From NCBI GenBank assembly GCA_002753615.1, contig PEAO01000020.1, positions 1 to 36,923 of the forward strand: a stretch of DNA of 36,923 bases, in the 5' to 3' direction. Made by a program: the position numbers and the translations under genes. This document shows, in pieces, positions 1 to 8,258 of this stretch (position 1 is the first letter of the stretch; each line of letters begins with the position of its first letter). The notes beneath the pieces are model-generated. The model searched no databases, was not told the DNA's origin, and saw only the letters and a program-made list of their open reading frames with translations. This DNA comes from Magnetococcales bacterium DCbin2 (GTDB taxonomy: Bacteria > Pseudomonadota > Magnetococcia > Magnetococcales > UBA8363).

Positions 1-534
<534 letters not shown>

Positions 535-556
535 TGATTGCACGTGGTGTGGGTGG

Positions 557-564
557 TTTTCGCC
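557..564. repeat. 8-bp target site duplication, left copy
   Basis: The octamer TTTTCGCC directly precedes the left terminal inverted repeat of the element at 565-870. It is repeated exactly after the right end at 871-878. Confidence 0.85.
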
Positions 565-870
565 GTAACCGTTCAGACCCCCCTCCCACATTAAAATTAT
601 TAAAAGAAAAAAGGGGTCTGGGGGATTGCCCCCAGGGTTTTGCTTTTGTTTTTGACTTTAAACAAAAAGGTTTCCATGCTTCGCTTTTGACTCTTTTTTC
701 GATATTTGAACAAAAAGGTTTCCAGCTTTAAGCTTCTGATTTAAGTTAAAAAACAAATTCAAAAGCAAAAATGGAAGCTTTTGATTCAAAGTCAAAACCC
801 TGGGGAAAGAATTCCTAGAGACCCCTTCTTTTTTTTCAATAATTTTTTAGGGGGGGATCTGAACGATTAC
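565..870. mobile_element. Complete MITE-like element, copy 1 (probably IS66-mobilised)
   Basis: This 306-bp AT-rich element is a long imperfect palindrome. The left end starts GTAACCGTTCAGA followed by a C run. The right end is its inverse (G run, then TCTGAACGATTAC). Inside each arm sits an A-rich stretch, 'aaggggtct', and a short hairpin followed by TTTTG. It carries no transposase. Perfect 8-bp duplications flank it, so insertion is clear. Ends beginning GTAA plus 8-bp duplications are hallmarks of the IS66 family, which I infer supplied the transposase. A short ORF across it (531-731) looks incidental. The element fills the gap between the helicase gene and secB and may act as a terminator on both strands. 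Confidence 0.85.
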
Positions 871-878
871 TTTTCGCC
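871..878. repeat. 8-bp target site duplication, right copy
   Basis: TTTTCGCC directly follows the right terminal inverted repeat and is identical to bases 557-564. Confidence 0.85.
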
Positions 879-938
879 AGCGTGTTTCGTTTTTTGAGAC
901 GAACCGGCCAATGTTTTGTTAAACGGGAATGGATGATC

Positions 939-1418
939 ATGAGTGAACAGCAGCCCAATATGCCTCCTTCAAACCAGCCCATGTTCAATGTGGAGCGTCT
1001 TTACATCAAGGATCTTTCCTTTGAGAATCCCAATGCGCCGGAGGTTTATGCCCGGCACAATGAGCCTACGGTGGAATTTAATCTGGGCACGGGGGTTGTG
1101 CAGAAGGGGGAGGATCGTTATGAAGTGACGCTTCAGATGAACGCTCGGGTCAAGGAGGGGGAAGAGGTTTTGTTTTTGGTGGAGGTGACTTATGCGGGGT
1201 TGTTTAGAATCCGTAATGTACCTCAGGAGCATTTGGCACCGACTTTGGGTATTGAGTGTCCCCACATCATCTTTCCGTATGTTCGCCGGGTCGTGTCCGA
1301 TTTGGTGACGGAAGGTGGATTCAAGCCGATGGTTTTGGATCCCATCAATTTTGCGGCACTCTATCACCAAGCCAAGGCACGGGAGGCCCAGGGAGATGGT
1401 GGTGGCGTTGCCATCTGA
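939..1418 (+). CDS. secB: Protein-export chaperone SecB
   Basis: A 159-residue protein of the SecB family, a cytoplasmic tetrameric chaperone that holds preproteins unfolded and delivers them to SecA. The family core is visible: FNVERLYIKDLSFENPNAP near the N-terminus, then the beta-sheet region with VTLQMNARVKEGEEVLFLVEV, and the hallmark segment CPHIIFPYVRRVVSDLVTEGGF followed by MVLDPINFAALY. The length matches the family (150-170 residues). The frame is open further upstream (to 882), but residues before MSEQQPN do not look SecB-like and a GGGA lies about 10 bases before this ATG. The ATG two codons earlier is also possible. The gene lies between two MITE-like copies, which suggests independent transcription. 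Confidence 0.95.
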   Translation: MSEQQPNMPPSNQPMFNVERLYIKDLSFENPNAPEVYARHNEPTVEFNLGTGVVQKGEDRYEVTLQMNARVKEGEEVLFLVEVTYAGLFRIRNVPQEHLAPTLGIECPHIIFPYVRRVVSDLVTEGGFKPMVLDPINFAALYHQAKAREAQGDGGGVAI

Positions 1419-1448
1419 ATCACTGGGTGGGGTAAAAAGCCTGGAAAA

Positions 1449-1678
1449 CGATTAAAAAAAAAAGAGGTCTGGGGTATTGACCCCAGGGTTTTGACTTTAA
1501 AAAAGAAAATTCATTCTTCGTTTTTGACTTTGTTTTTGAATTTAAACAAAGTCAAAAACAAAGTATTGAAGCTTTTTGTTCAATATCAAAAAAAGAGTCA
1601 AAACCCTGGGGTCAATACCCCCTAGACCCCTTTTTTCTTTTAATGATTTTTTTTGGGGGGGTGTCAGCGCGTTATTAC
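1449..1678. mobile_element. MITE-like element, degenerate copy 2
   Basis: A second palindromic copy of the family seen at 565-870. It shares the A-rich arm, 'aggtctgggg', the hairpin and TTTTGACTTT on the left, and the inverse on the right. The right end still shows a diverged terminal repeat (inverse of GTAATAACGCGCTGACACC). The left terminal repeat is missing, so boundaries are approximate and no target duplication is visible. It sits between convergent genes (secB and the minus-strand coiled-coil gene), where its hairpins could terminate transcription from both sides. Confidence 0.7.
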
Positions 1679-1706
1679 ACCCTGGACGCCCCCCTCTTTT
1701 TTTGGA

Positions 1707-2297
1707 TCAATTGGCCACGGTTTTGAGAAAGACCTGCTCGGAAACCTCATCGCGTTGTTTGATCACCATGTCGATTTGTTGCAGAATGGCGTTGAGTTGT
1801 CCCTGCGCATTCGTGATGCTGGCGCGAGCCTGGGGAATCTTGCTGTTCAGTGTCTCAATCTCCCCCTTGCGTTTGTTGATGATGGGATTGTTGGCCTCCT
1901 TCACCTTGATCAATTCCAAACGCTGGGTCTCGGTCGATACCATGGGATCGATGAGAGAAAGCTCCTGGGCTTTGCGATATTTGGTCACAACCTCGGTCAC
2001 GGGTCGCTCCTCCACGACCAACGCTTTTTGGGCCGCAGCAAGGCCCGCCTCAAGGTCCACCAAAGCCTTTTGTGATTGCCGGATCGCCTCCTGTTGCTGA
2101 AGGAGGGCGGCACTCAATTCATCCAGCAGACCGTTCAACTCCTGGATGCGCTGCGCCCTGGCGGTGGAACTGTCGGGATAGGTCCAATAATTGGTCCCCA
2201 GGGCATCGGGCAGTGGCACCAGAACCCATGCGGTCGCCGCCAAAGAAACGGAGGCCAGAACCAGTTTGTTTGCTGATAATCGTTGTTTATACTTCAT
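1707..2297 (-). CDS. Membrane-anchored coiled-coil protein of unknown function
   Basis: 196 residues. An N-terminal hydrophobic segment at about residues 12-32 (LVLASVSLAATAWVLVP) looks like a signal anchor or uncleaved signal peptide. The remainder is almost entirely predicted coiled coil, rich in Gln, Glu, Ala and Lys (for example LLDELSAALLQQQEAIRQSQ). It is therefore likely a periplasmic rod-like protein held in the inner membrane. The start is chosen at ATG 2297 because GGAGG lies 9 bases upstream; the frame is open 21 codons further. I recognise no named family. It is divergent from the AI-2E-type permease with about 77 bases between the starts, so the two may share a regulatory region. 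Confidence 0.7.
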   Translation of the reverse strand: MKYKQRLSANKLVLASVSLAATAWVLVPLPDALGTNYWTYPDSSTARAQRIQELNGLLDELSAALLQQQEAIRQSQKALVDLEAGLAAAQKALVVEERPVTEVVTKYRKAQELSLIDPMVSTETQRLELIKVKEANNPIINKRKGEIETLNSKIPQARASITNAQGQLNAILQQIDMVIKQRDEVSEQVFLKTVAN

Positions 2298-2374
2298 GCC
2301 ACGCCTCCAAGTTTCCTGGGTTGTCCCTTTCCCGCGATCACCGATTTCCATGCCCGACATATTTTTTCCAAGTC

Positions 2375-3553
2375 ATGTTGACAAATGAAGGGAGAACCCG
2401 CTTCAATGTTCCCATGGCAAGGCACCCCAAATCACAGACCTCAAATCCAAAATCTCCCCATCAACAGGGGTTCATGCTGCTGTTGCTGACGTTGGCCGCC
2501 GTTGGGCTGTTTTGGTTGTTTCTCCCTTTTTTGCCAGGATTATTCCTGGCGGTATTGCTGGCAACAGCCACCTATCCGTTGTACCAACGCCTCACCCAAC
2601 GTCTCTCCTTAAGATCGGATCAAGCGGCTCTGATCATGACCGTTTTAATCTTTTTCCTCGTTGTTTCTCCCGTGTTGTACCTGCTTTCCGCCAGCGCAGT
2701 CATGATGGTCGATGTGGTCGGTCAGCTGCAAAATTGGTTCTCCGGTTTTGAGAATAACGCCGCCCTGAGTGCCGCCTTGAAAACCATCATCAATACGTTT
2801 CCTTTACCCGATTTTCTCCGAGGTTTTCTCCTGGAAAAGGCGGCGGGAAACCAGGATGTTTTGATTCAAGGGGCGACCAATGGTTTGTTGTTCCTGTTCA
2901 AAGGGGTCACCAACAACAGCTTGGCCTTTATTTCCTCCCTGGTCTGGGTGGTTTTTGCCCTGTTTTTCTTTTATCGTGATGGTCCACTGCTGGTCAAAAA
3001 GATCCGTTTGTTGACACCATTGCCCAATCATTACGATGATTTTTTGTTGAACCGATTTGCAGGTTTGGCGACGGTACTCACCATCAGTACCGTCTCCATT
3101 TCCATGATCCAGGGGATCTCCTTTGCGACGGTGACGGCGTTTACCGATCTCCCCTGGTTTTTCCTCGGGGTTGGTCTGGCCGTCGCCTCTTTTATCCCGG
3201 TGTTGGGCGGATTGATCATCTGGGGACCGTTGTCGTACTACCTCGTTGCGACAGGGAGAGAAGGTTTGGGGCTGTTTTTGTTGTTTTGGGGTGCCATCGT
3301 CAACGGTTTTCTTATTGATAATATCCTGCGACCTGTTTTGATTGGCCGCTTGTCCCAATGGCACACCGCCGAAGACCCCGATGATGGCCTTTCCGCTTTG
3401 GGACATACCCTGCTCACGACGTTGGCAACTTTTGGTGGTATCCTACATCTGGGTATACTGGGGCTTTTTTTTGGTCCGGTCATCGCCGCCATGGCCATCG
3501 CGGTTTTTGAACTGTATGAAAAAATAAACCGCGATCACCTGGATCGATCCTGA
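2375..3553 (+). CDS. AI-2E family transporter / PerM-like permease
   Basis: About 392 residues with seven or eight hydrophobic segments, of the AI-2E transporter (PerM/YdiK) family of inner-membrane permeases. Members export small molecules or act as sodium/proton antiporters; the substrate here cannot be told. Family features visible are an N-terminal membrane hairpin (residues about 30-65), LIMTVLIFFLVVSPVLYLL, a soluble middle section, FFFYRDGP, and the C-terminal core with LPWFFLGVGLAVASFIPVLG, NGFLIDNILRPVLIGR and GGILHLGILGLFFGPVIAA. The ATG at 2375 is used. The ATG at 2414 is an alternative and neither has a strong ribosome site. The frame upstream of 2375 runs antisense into the neighbouring gene and is not credible. 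Confidence 0.85.
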   Translation: MLTNEGRTRFNVPMARHPKSQTSNPKSPHQQGFMLLLLTLAAVGLFWLFLPFLPGLFLAVLLATATYPLYQRLTQRLSLRSDQAALIMTVLIFFLVVSPVLYLLSASAVMMVDVVGQLQNWFSGFENNAALSAALKTIINTFPLPDFLRGFLLEKAAGNQDVLIQGATNGLLFLFKGVTNNSLAFISSLVWVVFALFFFYRDGPLLVKKIRLLTPLPNHYDDFLLNRFAGLATVLTISTVSISMIQGISFATVTAFTDLPWFFLGVGLAVASFIPVLGGLIIWGPLSYYLVATGREGLGLFLLFWGAIVNGFLIDNILRPVLIGRLSQWHTAEDPDDGLSALGHTLLTTLATFGGILHLGILGLFFGPVIAAMAIAVFELYEKINRDHLDRS

Positions 3554-3664
3554 CCCTTGTGGATATAAAACTGGTGAGGGATTGTCCGTTTGTCGTATAA
3601 TTCCCCCTCTGGGTGGGTGTGCCTGTGAAAAGGGTTTGCCGTCGAAATAATGAGGAAGTCCGTT

Positions 3665-4108
3665 ATGTCACTGATGTTTGATTCGCTGGCCTATGCCAAA
3701 AAATTGAAAGCCGCTGGCGTTCCTGAAGCCCAGGCGGAAATACAGGCTGAGACCATCGTCGAGTGGATGGAAGACCGTTTGGCTACTAAGCTGGAACTGG
3801 AACAGGTCCGGGCCGATTTGAAGCGGGATATCGAGTCGGTCCGGTCGGAATTGAAACGGGATATCGAGTCGGTCCGGTTGGAATTGAAGCGGGATATCGA
3901 GTCGGTCCGGTCGGAATTGAAACGGGATATCGAGTCGGTCCGGGCTGATTTGAAACGGGATATCAAGGAACTTGATGTCAAGATCGAATCGGTCCGGTCG
4001 GATTTAAAGCGGGACATCAAGGAACTGGAGCAACGCATGGTGATTAAACTCGGAAGCCTGATGTTCGTGGCCGTCGGGGCCATGGCGGCACTGGTAAAAT
4101 TGCTTTGA
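3665..4108 (+). CDS. DUF1640-like coiled-coil membrane protein with 11-residue repeats
   Basis: 147 residues. The N-terminus (LAYAKKLKAAGVPEAQAEIQAE) is typical of the DUF1640/CCDC90-like family of small coiled-coil proteins with a C-terminal membrane anchor. The middle is a run of near-identical 11-residue units (LKRDIESVRSE and variants), then a shorter variant (IKELDVKIESVRSDLKRD), and the C-terminus is one hydrophobic helix (LMFVAVGAMAALVKLL). Eleven-residue periodicity gives a right-handed or hendecad coiled coil. The start is ATG 3665 because AGGAAG sits 6-7 bases upstream. The biochemical role of bacterial members is unknown. It precedes fliQ by 89 bases but is probably not part of that operon. 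Confidence 0.75.
   Translation: MSLMFDSLAYAKKLKAAGVPEAQAEIQAETIVEWMEDRLATKLELEQVRADLKRDIESVRSELKRDIESVRLELKRDIESVRSELKRDIESVRADLKRDIKELDVKIESVRSDLKRDIKELEQRMVIKLGSLMFVAVGAMAALVKLL
3818..3949 (+). repeat. Four tandem 33-bp in-frame repeats
   Basis: Units start at 3818, 3851, 3884 and 3917, each beginning TTGAARCGGGATATCGAG, with a partial fifth unit from 3950. They differ at few positions (aag/aaa, tcg/ttg), which suggests recent slippage or unequal-exchange expansion. Each unit encodes one 11-residue coiled-coil repeat. Confidence 0.9.
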
Positions 4109-4115
4109 TTTTCCG

Positions 4116-4143
4116 TGGACAGGCAATCGGCATCGGGTACAAT
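4116..4143 (+). promoter_or_regulatory. Candidate sigma70-type promoter for fliQ-fliR-flhB
   Basis: TGGACA at 4116-4121 and TACAAT at 4138-4143 are separated by 16 bases. Five of six positions match the consensus in each box. The predicted transcript would start about 45-50 bases before the fliQ ATG. This is by eye only. Confidence 0.4.
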
Positions 4144-4197
4144 CTCAAGATCGCATGAAGTTTGGTGCCAATAGTCTATTTGTCTTAAGGAAGGGTC

Positions 4198-4467
4198 ATG
4201 CCCACCGAAACCGTCCTGGAACTGGTCATCGATGCCCTGAAAACCGCTTTGATGATTTCTGCCCCCATGCTCCTCACGGCTCTGGTGGTTGGTATCATTA
4301 TTTCTTTGTTTCAATCGGTTACGCAAATTCAGGAAATGACGCTGACTTTCATTCCAAAAATCCTTGCTACCTTTTTGGCCCTTTCGCTGACGCTCCCTTG
4401 GATGTTGGAAACCATGATGGATTATTTCAAACGTCTCTTTGACGCCATCCCCGGCATCGTCCACTGA
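4198..4467 (+). CDS. fliQ: Flagellar export apparatus protein FliQ
   Basis: 89 residues, the normal FliQ length, with two transmembrane helices (about 15-38 and 52-72). Family motifs are visible: ETVLELVIDALKTALMISAP, then VGIIISLFQSVTQIQEMTLTFIPK. FliQ is one of the small inner-membrane subunits of the FliPQR export gate, which is assembled with FlhB and carries rod, hook and filament subunits across the membrane. AAGGAAGGG lies just upstream of the ATG. fliR begins 17 bases after the stop. fliP is not adjacent here, so it must lie elsewhere. Confidence 0.95.
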   Translation: MPTETVLELVIDALKTALMISAPMLLTALVVGIIISLFQSVTQIQEMTLTFIPKILATFLALSLTLPWMLETMMDYFKRLFDAIPGIVH

Positions 4468-4484
4468 TTGAAGGGAGGACGACG

Positions 4485-5279
4485 TTGGATCCCCTGGCAC
4501 TCATTGATTTTCTGGGATTTTCCGTCGGGGAGGTGGAACGCGCTATGCTGATCCTGGCCAGGATCACCGGTTTGTTTCTCTCGGCACCGTTTTTTTCCCG
4601 TGCAGTCGGTCCAAATCGTGTCAAAGCGGCCCTGATCCTGGCTGTGACGGTCGTCCTTTTCCCTTTAGTTTCACCCTGGAGCGGTGAAGGAGAAGGGCAG
4701 GTTATGTCCATGTTTGCTGCGGCCATCTCCGAGGTTGTCATCGGGGCGGTGATCGGCATGTTGGTCCATTGGGTTTTGGTTGCTGTGCAGACGGCTGGTT
4801 CCATCATCGGTTTCCAAATGGGGTTATCCATGGCCATGGTGATGGATCCCACGTCGGGTCTTCAGGAAGGTGTGGTGTCCAATCTGCTGTATATGACATT
4901 TTTGATGTTGTTTTTAACGGTTGGTGGCCATTATCTACTCCTTGAAGGGCTTGCCCGGTCTTTTCATACCCTTCCCATCGGGGGGGGGTTGCCACACGCG
5001 GGTACCCTCCTGGAGGCGGCCTTGAAGGCGATGTCCACCATGTTTCAAATCGCACTTCTGATTGCGGCACCCATTATCGTTGCCAATACCCTCCTCTATA
5101 TCGGGTTGGGATTGATCAATCGTGCCTCACCGCAAATTCAGGTGTTTTTTCTCTCCATGCCCATCGCACAGATGATCGGATTTATCATCATGGGCTTGAC
5201 CATGATTTTGTTTGGCAAAGTGATGATTCGCGAATTGGATACTTTTTTTGCGTTTTCCTTCAAGGCGGTTGGATTTTGA
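4485..5279 (+). CDS. fliR: Flagellar export apparatus protein FliR
   Basis: 264 residues of the FliR/FlhB-gate family, an inner-membrane subunit of the type III export gate. Hydrophobic helices span most of the protein. Family-typical stretches are LILARITGLFLSAPFFS, GFQMGLSMAMVMDPTSG and the C-terminal FFLSMPIAQMIGFIIMGLTM. The start is TTG at 4485 with GGAGG 6-7 bases before it; no ATG fits the family N-terminus. It lies between fliQ and flhB in the common order, with 26 bases to flhB. Confidence 0.94.
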   Translation: MDPLALIDFLGFSVGEVERAMLILARITGLFLSAPFFSRAVGPNRVKAALILAVTVVLFPLVSPWSGEGEGQVMSMFAAAISEVVIGAVIGMLVHWVLVAVQTAGSIIGFQMGLSMAMVMDPTSGLQEGVVSNLLYMTFLMLFLTVGGHYLLLEGLARSFHTLPIGGGLPHAGTLLEAALKAMSTMFQIALLIAAPIIVANTLLYIGLGLINRASPQIQVFFLSMPIAQMIGFIIMGLTMILFGKVMIRELDTFFAFSFKAVGF

Positions 5280-5305
5280 AAGCCGTTCCTCAAGGATCAT
5301 GATTC

Positions 5306-6376
5306 ATGGCCGAAGATTCTGATCAAGACTCAAAAACCGAAGAACCGACCTCCAAAAGGATGCAGGATGCCCGCAACAAAGGGCAGGTTACCTCCTCCAA
5401 AGAGGTGGGGACCGCTTTGTTGTTGTTGGCGGCGACCGGTATTTTTTATTTCCAGGGAGAGAAACTCTGGATTTCCATGCAAACTGTGATGCGTACTTTT
5501 TTTGGTGGTTTCATCAACGACCGTATCCAACCCCAGGGTGTTGTCGTTTTGCTCCAGGAAATATTGGCCGCCATGGTTTTGGATTTGGCACCTCTTTTCA
5601 TTGCATTCGTGGCTGTCGGTGTTTTGGGATCGGTTATTCAGCACGGATTTTTGATTACGTTTGAACCGTTGATGCCAAAATTCAGCCGGGTCAATCCGAT
5701 CCAGGGATTTTCCAGACTTTTTTCTTTTCGGTCATTGGTAGAACTGGTCAAATCCGTTCTAAAAATCACCGTGATCAGCATTGCGGTTTACGTCGCGCTC
5801 AAGGGGGCTGCGCTGGATATTCTCAAGCTTTCCGATACCAATCTGGACCATGTAGTCACGCTTCTTGGCGAAGAAACGTTCCATCTTTTTGTCCTTGTGA
5901 CCATCGCGTTTATCGCTCTGGCGGTGATTGATTTCGTCTACCAACAGTTTGAACACATGAAGGGCCTGCGCATGACCAAGCAGGAGGTGAAAGACGAACA
6001 GAAACAGATGGAAGGTGACCCCATGATCAAGGGGCGTATCCGGCAGATTCAGCGGGAAATGGCCCAAAGGCGGATGATGGAAGAGGTTCCCAAGGCGGAT
6101 GTTGTGATCACCAACCCCACCCACTATGCGGCGGCATTGCTGTATAAACAGGGCGATATGATGGCACCCAAACTGGTGGCCAAAGGGCGTGGTCTTGTCG
6201 CCGAGCGGATTCGGGAGGTTGCCCGGAAAAATAATGTCACCTTGGTGGCCAATCCCCCGTTGGCCCGCTCTTTATATTCCGATGTCCCATTGGATGCCAT
6301 TATCCCTCCGCAACTCTTCAAGGCGGTGGCGCAGGTGTTGGCTTATGTTTACAGCTTAAAGCGTCCCCGGGGTTGA
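5306..6376 (+). CDS. flhB: Flagellar export switch protein FlhB
   Basis: 356 residues, the usual FlhB length. The N-terminus has the family signature DSKTEEPTSKRMQDARNKGQV. Four transmembrane segments follow, then the cytoplasmic domain after QEVKDEQKQMEGDP. The autocleavage site NPTH is intact near residue 270 (ITNPTHYAAALLY). Cleavage between Asn and Pro is what allows the switch from hook to filament export. The C-terminus ends soon after VAQVLAYVYSLKR. Cotranscription with fliQ and fliR is likely. The gene after it encodes an unrelated Fic protein. Confidence 0.95.
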   Translation: MAEDSDQDSKTEEPTSKRMQDARNKGQVTSSKEVGTALLLLAATGIFYFQGEKLWISMQTVMRTFFGGFINDRIQPQGVVVLLQEILAAMVLDLAPLFIAFVAVGVLGSVIQHGFLITFEPLMPKFSRVNPIQGFSRLFSFRSLVELVKSVLKITVISIAVYVALKGAALDILKLSDTNLDHVVTLLGEETFHLFVLVTIAFIALAVIDFVYQQFEHMKGLRMTKQEVKDEQKQMEGDPMIKGRIRQIQREMAQRRMMEEVPKADVVITNPTHYAAALLYKQGDMMAPKLVAKGRGLVAERIREVARKNNVTLVANPPLARSLYSDVPLDAIIPPQLFKAVAQVLAYVYSLKRPRG

Positions 6377-6441
6377 AGTCGCGCCATTTCCAGGGCGTGT
6401 TGGTATTCGATCATTTTAGCGGTCATCTTTAAGGGTGCGCC

Positions 6442-7422
6442 ATGAGTGAAATTACCATCTACCAAACAGAAAATGGTGTCGTTGAAGTTCGCATGGAAAG
6501 AGAGTCGGTTTGGCTTTCGCAAGAACAGATGGCTGTGTTGTTTGATGTGCAGAAAGCGGCGGTTTCTAAGCATTTGAAAAACATTTTTGCCAGTGGTGAA
6601 CTGGAACGGAGGGCAACTGTTTCCAAAATGGAAACGGTTCAGCAGGAGGGGAGTCGCACCGTGACCCGCACCATCGAGCATTATAATCTGGATGCCGTGA
6701 TTTCCGTGGGTTATCGGGTCAATTCTGTGCGGGCTACCCGTTTTCGTCAGTGGGCTACCCGTATTCTGCGTGAGCATCTGACCCAGGGTTACACCCTCAA
6801 TCGTCAACGTCTGGAGGCCAACGCCAGCGCACTGGAAGCCGCATTGCAACTGGTGAAAAAAGTCTCGCAAAGCGCGGAACTTTTGGCCGATACCGGACGC
6901 GGATTGGTGGATATCGTCACCCGTTACGCCCAGACGTTTTTGCTGCTGCAACGCTACGATGAAGGACTTTTGACTGAACCACCAGAGCAGACCGGGGGCA
7001 TTCTACCAACCTTGTCTAACGCCCGTAACTCTCTGGCGCGGCTTAAGGCCGATTTGGTGGCGCGGGGCGAGGCCAGCGATCTTTTCGCTTTGGAGCGCGG
7101 CGATGGTTTGGCGGCATTGCTGGGCAATCTGGATCAAACCGTATTGGGGGAGCCAGCCTATCCAAGCGTGGAAACCAAGGCGGCTCATTTGCTCTATTTC
7201 GTCATCAAAAACCATCCGTTCGCTGATGGCAACAAACGTAGCGGTGCTTTTTTGTTTGTGGATTTTCTATATCAAAATAATCGTTTGTTGGATGCCGTCG
7301 GTATTCCGGTGATCAACGATATTGGTTTGGCGGCATTGGTACTGTTGGTGGCGGAGTCCGATCCAGCACAAAAAGAGACCATGATTCGTTTGATCATGAA
7401 CATGCTAACGCGAAAGGTTTGA
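6442..7422 (+). CDS. RhuM-Fic/DOC fusion protein
   Basis: 326 residues in two parts. Residues 1 to about 120 are a RhuM (virulence protein) domain, with ESVWLSQEQMAVLFDVQKAAVSKHL and YNLDAVISVGYRVNSVRATRFRQWA. Residues about 190-326 are a Fic/DOC domain with the catalytic motif HPFADGNKR at residue 258. All residues needed for AMP (or other nucleotide/phosphate) transfer are present, so the enzyme should be active. Such fusions are found near restriction-modification, toxin-antitoxin and defence genes; the target is unknown. No obvious antitoxin ORF and no N-terminal (S/T)xxxE(G/N) inhibitory motif is evident. AAGGG lies 8-9 bases before the ATG. It stands alone between the flagellar genes and an efflux pair on the other strand, which suggests acquisition. 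Confidence 0.88.
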   Translation: MSEITIYQTENGVVEVRMERESVWLSQEQMAVLFDVQKAAVSKHLKNIFASGELERRATVSKMETVQQEGSRTVTRTIEHYNLDAVISVGYRVNSVRATRFRQWATRILREHLTQGYTLNRQRLEANASALEAALQLVKKVSQSAELLADTGRGLVDIVTRYAQTFLLLQRYDEGLLTEPPEQTGGILPTLSNARNSLARLKADLVARGEASDLFALERGDGLAALLGNLDQTVLGEPAYPSVETKAAHLLYFVIKNHPFADGNKRSGAFLFVDFLYQNNRLLDAVGIPVINDIGLAALVLLVAESDPAQKETMIRLIMNMLTRKV

Positions 7423-7475
7423 TCATGAACAGAGCCGAAGCCTACGTCAAACACATTGATTCTTTGTGCCGATTA

Positions 7476-8258
7476 TTATCGAGATTCGAGGGTGATGGGG
7501 CCGCTCATGCCGGGGAGGAGATCATCCACCGGCCCTTCCATGCGGGCAATCATCCGTACCGTTTGACCGGCGGGGTTGATGCGGCCTCCAAAATTGCTGA
7601 TACGGGCATGGTAACGGTGTTTGGTTTCATCTAAGACGATGGTGATCGGCATCCCGACCTGGGTGTTTACGAACAGATGGGAAGGGAGGAGGCAATGAAT
7701 CTCAAACGGTCCATCGCCAACAATATCCAATAGCGGCTGACCTATGCTGACGCTTTCAAAGGGTTTGACTAGGCGTTCTGCAATTTTTCCGGCAAACGGG
7801 GCGTAAAGGAGGCACTTGTCCACTTCCGCCTGTTGAATGGCCACCTCCGCGATGGCCCCATGGCGTTCCGCTTCGAGGAGTTCGACATCCAAGGTGCTTG
7901 TGGAGCGCAATTCCACCAGTTTGCGGTTGACCTTGAGGCGTTGGTTGATAGCCGTCAATTGTGCGTTGGCCTTTTGCAATCGTCCCTCCCGATCGGGGCA
8001 ATGAAAGCGGATCAATACCTCTCCCTTTTTAAAATGTTGGCGGGTTTCATGGCGTATTTCCAAAATGCGCCCCGCTAGTTCGCTGGAAAGGATCGCCTCT
8101 TGGGATGCAACCAATAATCCCCGCAACGGTTCGACCGGGGTCTCTTCCACGGTGGAGAGATCATGAGTGCGGGAATAAGAACCGGGTTCACCGGCATGGC
8201 CAAGTGCCATCGGGAATACAAGGATGCTGAGGCATAAGGAAAGGATGGTGAATGTCAT
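7476..8258 (-). CDS. HlyD/RND-type periplasmic adaptor protein
   Basis: 260 residues with an N-terminal signal peptide (MTFTILSLCLSILVFPMALGHA). The order is that of membrane fusion proteins: half-motif of a lipoyl-like domain (GLLVASQEAILSSELAGRIL), a short coiled-coil hairpin (residues about 95-150), the second lipoyl half (LLYAPFAGKIAERLVKPFESVSIGQPL), and a beta-barrel domain. The protein is shorter than typical RND adaptors (about 350-400), mainly in the hairpin and membrane-proximal part. It bridges an inner-membrane pump to an outer-membrane channel. Its ATG overlaps the stop of the preceding TolC-like gene by 4 bases, so the two are translationally coupled. No inner-membrane pump gene is adjacent. 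Confidence 0.85.
   Translation of the reverse strand: MTFTILSLCLSILVFPMALGHAGEPGSYSRTHDLSTVEETPVEPLRGLLVASQEAILSSELAGRILEIRHETRQHFKKGEVLIRFHCPDREGRLQKANAQLTAINQRLKVNRKLVELRSTSTLDVELLEAERHGAIAEVAIQQAEVDKCLLYAPFAGKIAERLVKPFESVSIGQPLLDIVGDGPFEIHCLLPSHLFVNTQVGMPITIVLDETKHRYHARISNFGGRINPAGQTVRMIARMEGPVDDLLPGMSGPITLESR

Noticed and set aside
3596-3601. TATAAT before the coiled-coil gene as a promoter
   Set aside because: A perfect -10 hexamer, but no credible -35 or extended -10 element at 15-19 bases.
3818-3949. Possible CRISPR array
   Set aside because: Units are contiguous with no spacers and are in frame within a protein gene.
3691-4500. Long minus-strand frame with SISRFNSDRTD-like repeats
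   Set aside because: Antisense reading of the 33-bp repeats and fliQ; low-complexity artefact.
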